The notes under the pieces were generated by a model. It was not told the DNA's origin. It made no database searches and saw nothing but the letters and a program-made list of their open reading frames with translations. The position numbers were made by a program, and so were the translations under genes. From Ligula intestinalis (Eukaryota > Platyhelminthes > Cestoda > Diphyllobothriidea > Diphyllobothriidae), in the NCBI GenBank assembly GCA_036362985.1, contig JAYGXS010000005.1, positions 47,160,033-47,224,032 on the forward strand: 64,000 bases of DNA. Direction: 5' to 3'. Each line of letters starts with the position of its first letter. Positions within the stretch are counted from its first letter, which is position 1. Below are positions 59,770-64,000 of the stretch, piece by piece.

Positions 59770-60216
59770 GAATGCTGTCCCCAGCCCTTCGGTTTGATTC
59801 CGAAGCTGCTATCGACTCCCCGCTGATGTCAGTTGTCCGTTCCCCCTCCCCCTTCTCGAACCAGTTGCCGCGGCTACTCCGAGAACGGGAACCACAGCAG
59901 ACGCGTCTTCGACCGCGTTCCCACCCGCCCTCACGGCGGCCAAGGTCTGCTACACCAAACCTCCCTACGGTGGATCTATCTCTCCTCCTCTACATCTCTA
60001 TTTTTGACGACGGAGCACCCCCTTTCGACCACGCTGTTCCGACTTCACCTCCTCGTCACACGGCTGGAATTGAGACCCACCCAGCGGGGCTCCCGATCCA
60101 GCGAGGGCTACTAGCCAGCTACTCCGAGAACCACTCGTCCATTTCCCTCCGCCGGTGACGCTTTCATATGGCCACTGTTCACGAACCCCTCCCCCGTTTC
60201 ACACCAGTCATGATGC
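59770..60216. other. Pyrimidine-rich GC-rich stretch upstream of a TATA promoter
   Basis: A 128-codon + strand ORF rich in Pro, Ser and Arg (RPRSHPPSRRPRS) results from the C-rich composition. A second frame is equally open, so coding is not supported. It probably belongs to the upstream part of the promoter or LTR below. Confidence 0.4.
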
Positions 60217-60300
60217 CACGTGAATTGTCCCGTGAAATCATATAAAAGCGGAGCCACCCCCCTCACACACAAGGTTTCCCAAGACTAGTTTCATCCTGCG
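60217..60300 (+). promoter_or_regulatory. TATA-type RNA polymerase II promoter
   Basis: An E-box CACGTG (60217-60222) precedes a consensus TATAAAAG (60241-60248). A start would be expected near 60270-60280 (cacacaaggtttccc). No coding sequence follows closely, so it may serve an LTR or a non-coding transcript rather than a gene. Confidence 0.5.
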
Positions 60301-61058
60301 TGGCGTTATTCTTGAACTTGTGTCGTTTCCTTCTATAGAGTTCCTTCGATCTTTACTTGGTGTGTCCATCGTTGAGGTTTGTACACTATTTACCCCATAC
60401 TATTTTTTTGCCTAATAGTACCGTACCACTTTGATAGTTGTTATCACTGGTTTTGACGTACGCGTGGCTACGGATACAGTCGGAGAAGTCGAGAGACTAA
60501 TCATGTCCATTACACGTAAAATTGTTCATTGTTAGCTTTTCTTTTTAGCTGAAATATTGAGAACGGCTTCTCAGTGATCAAAAACCCGTCGCAAATGTTG
60601 GCACATTTCAGTAAGTGTTCGTCTCTCGAAACTAAAACGCAACAATAGCAAGCACAAATTAAACATTTTATTTATATATTGTTGATACCAGTGTTGCTTA
60701 TCAGCTGCAATGAAAGACAACTTTTCATTTATTACAGTGGAATACCGTTCTTGGTAAATTATTTCTCAACAGCCACCTTAATGGTTAGTCCCAGTGAGTT
60801 GTTTTCAGGATAATAGAAGAGATTATTTGTTCATACTAACCGGTCTAGATAAATTAAAGTTTCATCTGAGAACTAACTCTTTCCACCAAAAGTAGTAATA
60901 GGCTTGTCGACTATGTGGAAGCAAAATTCAACTATCATATTGAGGTCACGTTCTGTCAATGCTTGAGGAATTCACTCATCCTCAGACTTGCACCTGTTGA
61001 CTCTGTATAAGCGTAAACGGACAAAACCACACCAGCCGAAGAGTTTGGTCAGTGCTCT
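60301..61058. other. Unassigned
   Basis: AT-rich sequence with no recognised content downstream of the promoter. Confidence 0.45.
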
Positions 61059-61435
61059 TGTAGTGGTCGCTGCCTGCCCGACGCCTGGCCTCCCTTTGGT
61101 GACGTAAATCCGTCTAGACCTCAAGGCCGTTGCGGCTGCCAGACTTACTGGTGCGTTAGACACGGACCACCCACGTCAATTTCTATCCGCGCGCGGTCCA
61201 ACAAATCACAGGCCAACATAACCAATGAACGCCCTCTCTGTCTACTAGCCTGACTGCTGTCAAACCAGCACTTGGACTTGACTGGTTTTCCTGGCAGGTT
61301 GCATGCTCTCCAAGTTTTTTCTTCGTTCCTCTGTGTACACAATATACTCTTCCTACTAGTCTGGCTTCTACCAACTTCTTCTCTACTAAGTAGCCATGTT
61401 TTGAAGATCACAGTTCCTTGGAGTTTACTGACTTT
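61059..61435 (+). mobile_element. Solo LTR, TGTAGTG family
   Basis: It starts TGTAGTGGTCGCTGCCTGCC and shares long blocks with 29.97-30.37 kb, including gtctagacctcaagg, ccagacttactgg, gacacggacc-cccacgtcaat and tactagcctgactgctgt. It carries tgtgtacacaatatactc where the relative has AATAAA, and ends gaagatcacagttccttgg. Confidence 0.78.
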
Positions 61436-61629
61436 ATCTCCCGTGATATTCTATCTTATGTGCACTGTGTTTCGAAAGCCCTTAGTCGCCTTTTCACACT
61501 ACTCGGAGTTGAAGTTGCCTAGCGACCAGTGGCAACCATCGGGTGCCATGTAGTGCAGCCAAGCCGTCCGCGTCTACTGCAGCCAACACCTGGTGCAGTT
61601 GCGGATAAAGGCACCGCATAAGAGACACG

Positions 61630-61850
61630 GGGATACTACTCTGCACGTGAATGTTCGAGCCTGCGGCGATGGCAGTGAGAAGGAATGACGCCAAATGGTC
61701 AGGTCGCGACTCCTTCAACGAGACCCGGCCACACCTTAAAATTGAACAAGGCCGAACCCCGCACAAAAGCCCTGGACTGCCTGAGCGTCGGTTCTCCAGC
61801 TCGTGGTTCCATATTCTGTACCAAGACCCTGTTTAAGCGAAGTTGTAGGA
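61630..61850 (+). pseudogene. Penelope-like element C-terminus (GIY-YIG), copy 2
   Basis: Across two frames, AMAVRRNDAKW, RPGHTLKLNKAEP and ERRFSSSWF parallel AAVRKKDPNS, GPGHILKFHEAKT and SRELLDSWF of the copy at 8.7 kb. At least two frameshifts and one stop (in LCT*MFEP, where the family has a T-R-I-x-E-H motif) interrupt it. It is an older relic of the same type of element. Confidence 0.6.
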
Positions 61851-61963
61851 ATCCGTCGCCCAGAGCAACTGCGCTGACTAATGCTGGCTTTCGTGCGCTG
61901 AGCTTAACTCGCTGCCCATTATTGCCCTTTTGCTCGCTTGATGTCAACTCACCGAGTTTACGC

Positions 61964-62160
61964 TTGTAGGCAATCGATAATCCTGCCTCGTTTGATTGGT
62001 GACAGCCGATTGATTATTCATTGCACAGCCTAAACTTGAAACATCTTGACTTTTGCACCTGCACGGCTGGCTATCGTACGCGACGCCATTGTACAGTTTT
62101 TTGATCAGTAAAGTTATTCGAGTTCAATCAGTCTTTCCAGACCTGTTATTTGGCGCTGAG
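61964..62160 (+). mobile_element. Possible LTR end with primer-binding site
   Basis: A stretch starting tgtaggcaatcgataatcc and ending acctgttatt is followed by TGGCGCTGAG (62151-62160), resembling a lysine-type primer site. A TAAAG-rich signal lies near 62108. No partner LTR or coding region was found, so this is tentative. Confidence 0.25.
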
Positions 62161-62460
62161 ACAGCAACTAGCTCTCAACAAAGTACGTGGTCGCACGGAG
62201 ATGACAGGGGCGGCCGAGGGTTGTGGTGACTGCGAACCACCACGCCCAGCAACGAGAATGGGGATGAATTTTGGAGAATTAGAGACATGGACGCGACCTT
62301 AAGGAGCAGTTATCGCGTCATGCACGATCACCAAAGAGGAACGCAAGATCTACCAATTGGACTAAGCACACTGCAGCATGCCAACTGCGTCCCATTAATA
62401 ATTAATCACGGGTTCCCCATCATCCTTATCCGCAACCGTCTCTGACGATGGGTTCGAACT

Positions 62461-62583
62461 AAAATCCAAAACTTCCGGCCAATAAATGCCATGTTCCGGC
62501 GAAAATCCAAAACCTCAAGCCAATAAAAGCCGCGCTCGAGCGGAAATCTGCAAAGTCCGACCAATAAGCGTCATGTTTCAGCG
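62461..62583. repeat. 3 x 41-bp tandem repeat with CCAAT motifs
   Basis: Three adjacent units of exactly 41 bp (62461-62501, 62502-62542, 62543-62583) follow the pattern aaatcc-aaa, then gccaataaa-gcc or gaccaataagcgtc, then a ...g-cg end. Each has CCAATAA at the same position. Regular spacing of CCAAT boxes suggests an enhancer or promoter module (NF-Y-type site), although the units may simply be a minisatellite. Confidence 0.8.
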
Positions 62584-63239
62584 ATCGCATCTTCTTTAGC
62601 CACAAGCTAAAAAATCTCTATCACAAGCAGCATGTCCCTCATCATAAAAACAATATCTTATTTATCAAAAAATTAGAAAATTAAAATTATCAAAACTTAT
62701 CAATTTATGGAAGCTCATTCAGTGAGTTAAGTTTGGTATGTCAAATGATTATACATACATATAAATATGTGAAATCACCCCGACCAATATGAACAGAAGG
62801 ACACTTATAAATCGCACGGTATATGTGGAATAGGCAGCCGGTGATTTTATTTCAAGATTGCTCTTATGTGACCTAACAAACTCATGTTCTTTTGAGACAC
62901 TTTGATTCAACCTGAGAAGTGCGTTTTCAGTTACCGAAGGGTAAAAACACTACACCGCAGTAGCTGTACGAATGGGGCTCCAAGTCTTCAAATCATTACT
63001 TCGGGTAGGTTTAGAACTCAATACCTCGCAGTGTGATAGCTTCTCGAATACTCACGTCTCATCGACAAAACATTAAGTTGTCTAAAAATGATTTAGTGCC
63101 ACCACGCTCATACCGCAATTGGATTTCGTGTTGACTTTCGAAAAACCATGGCCCGGTGCATGTGTTTAAGGTCACAGGTCTGGCATAACATTACCAGACC
63201 GACCAAGTTAAGTTAGGCACGCTGGCTCCATCCGAATAA
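62584..63239. other. Unassigned
   Basis: AT-rich, then mixed sequence. Nothing recognised, although the 28S fragment might extend somewhat to the left. Confidence 0.4.
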
Positions 63240-63675
63240 ACCTAGCCGGACAGTACTATATCTGCCCAACCACGTGGCAAGCCAAATTGTATCGTTGTGC
63301 ATCTCTGGACGGGATTCAGACGTAGAAGCGTTCAGTCTTAATCCCTCAGATGGTAGCTTCGCACTATTGGCCACTCGACCAGGCACATGTACCAAATCTC
63401 TGAACCTGCGGTTCCTCTCGTACTAAACAGCATTGCTATTGCAACGACTAGATTGTACTTCAACGTTTACGCAGTTCAACCATCAGTAGGGCAAAACTAA
63501 CCTGTCTGCCGACGGTCTAAACCCAGCTCATGTTCCATAGTAGTGGGTGAACAATCCAAAGCTTGGTGAATTCTGCTCCACAATGAAAGGAAGAGCCGAC
63601 ATCGACGACTCAAAAAGTGACGTCGCTTTGAACTTTATCCCTGTGATAACTATTCTGACACCTTCAGTTAGATAA
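63240..63675 (-). pseudogene. 28S rRNA fragment (near 3' end), degenerate
   Basis: Read on the + strand, the stretch is antisense to the 3' third of large-subunit rRNA: gggattcagacgtagaagcg, cagatggtagcttcgcac, attggccactcgaccag, ctgaacctgcggttcctctc, ctgtctgccgacggtctaaa, acccagctcatgttcc, gtgggtgaacaatccaaagc, gaagagccgacatcgacg, ttatccctgtgataact and ttctgacacct. These are among the most conserved 28S segments. Point changes and small insertions occur throughout, and about 20 bases are missing between gctttgaac and tttatccctg. No rDNA spacer, 5.8S or 18S is visible. It is therefore a dispersed pseudogene rather than part of the rDNA array. Confidence 0.88.
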
Positions 63676-63727
63676 CTTACGTCGGCTGCTCGGATCCACA
63701 ACCATTCTAGATGTTTGTACATACATT

Positions 63728-64000
63728 CAGTTCTGCGAGTGCTGCAAGCAAATTTTCTAAATTTTTGAATGTTTGGTTATTTCTCCCATACCAGCGGGAA
63801 CGCATTTACGAAAACTTATCAGTAATAATGAGCAACATTAGGCATATTAAGTACTTGAAAGAATTATAAGAAGTTCTAAAAGTTTCTTGAGAACAATAAA
63901 ATTTTCTCGATGATTGCCAGCTTGTGGAGACGTCAAAATATTTATAAATTAGAACAATAAATTTAAATAATTTGTTAAGTAGAAAACTTCAAGCAGCCAA
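63728..64000. mobile_element. TIR element, family C copy 3 (cut by window end)
   Basis: It begins CAGTTCTGCGAGTGCTGCAA and then follows copy 2 (ataccagcgggaacgcattt, taatgagcaacattaggcat, cagcttgtggagacgtc). The left flank is TT rather than TA. The right end lies outside the window. Confidence 0.75.

Noticed and set aside
59772..60158. 128-codon Pro/Ser/Arg-rich ORF
   Set aside because: The composition follows from C-rich DNA and a second frame is equally open. There is no conserved motif.

Overview
The window reads as repeat-dense, gene-poor nuclear DNA of an animal. There are no operon-like runs of ORFs, the DNA is broadly AT-rich with short GC-rich islands, and nearly everything recognisable is a decayed mobile element. 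The mix of a CR1-type non-LTR retrotransposon with a separate ORF1, RTE-like and Penelope-like (GIY-YIG) tails, an LTR family with a tRNA-Trp-like primer site and tRNA-headed SINE-like pieces would suit a flatworm (cestode or trematode). That host assignment is inference, not proof.

One intact conserved host gene is visible: a 119-codon PTRHD1 homologue (peptidyl-tRNA hydrolase domain family) at 19.8-20.2 kb on the + strand, in one coding exon with a good 3' splice acceptor just upstream of the ATG. No other ORF was recognised as a host gene.

Layout. 0-5 kb: simple repeats, two long foldback elements (0.81-1.74 and 2.47-3.62 kb) and SINE/tRNA-like debris. 5-11 kb: mostly unassigned, with an endonuclease fragment of a non-LTR element (7.7-8.1 kb) and a Penelope-like C-terminus (8.65-9.02 kb). 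11.4-17 kb: a broken CR1-type element on the - strand, an LTR at its 5' edge, and a second more decayed CR1 fragment. 19.8-21.3 kb: PTRHD1, then an RTE-like tail. 22-30 kb: a palindromic TA-flanked element, four solo-LTR-like copies and a 1.56-kb TIR element. 31.9-36.3 kb: a diverged tandem duplication, one unit of which carries a palindromic element that the other lacks. 36.7-43 kb: further members of the same element families. 43-56 kb: largely AT-rich unassigned DNA with dispersed repeat family D, an LTR and a short MITE. 58-64 kb: LTR-like GC-rich islands, a TATA-type promoter, a second Penelope-like fragment, a precise 3 x 41-bp CCAAT-containing tandem repeat, an antisense 28S rRNA fragment and a third TIR-element copy running off the end.

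The most notable structure is a superfamily of near-complete palindromes of about 0.9-1.15 kb: two long inverted arms around a conserved non-coding spacer of about 220 bp, flanked by TA, with no transposase. At least three good copies and several diverged ones lie here. Many coordinates of decayed repeats are approximate, because all comparisons were made by eye.
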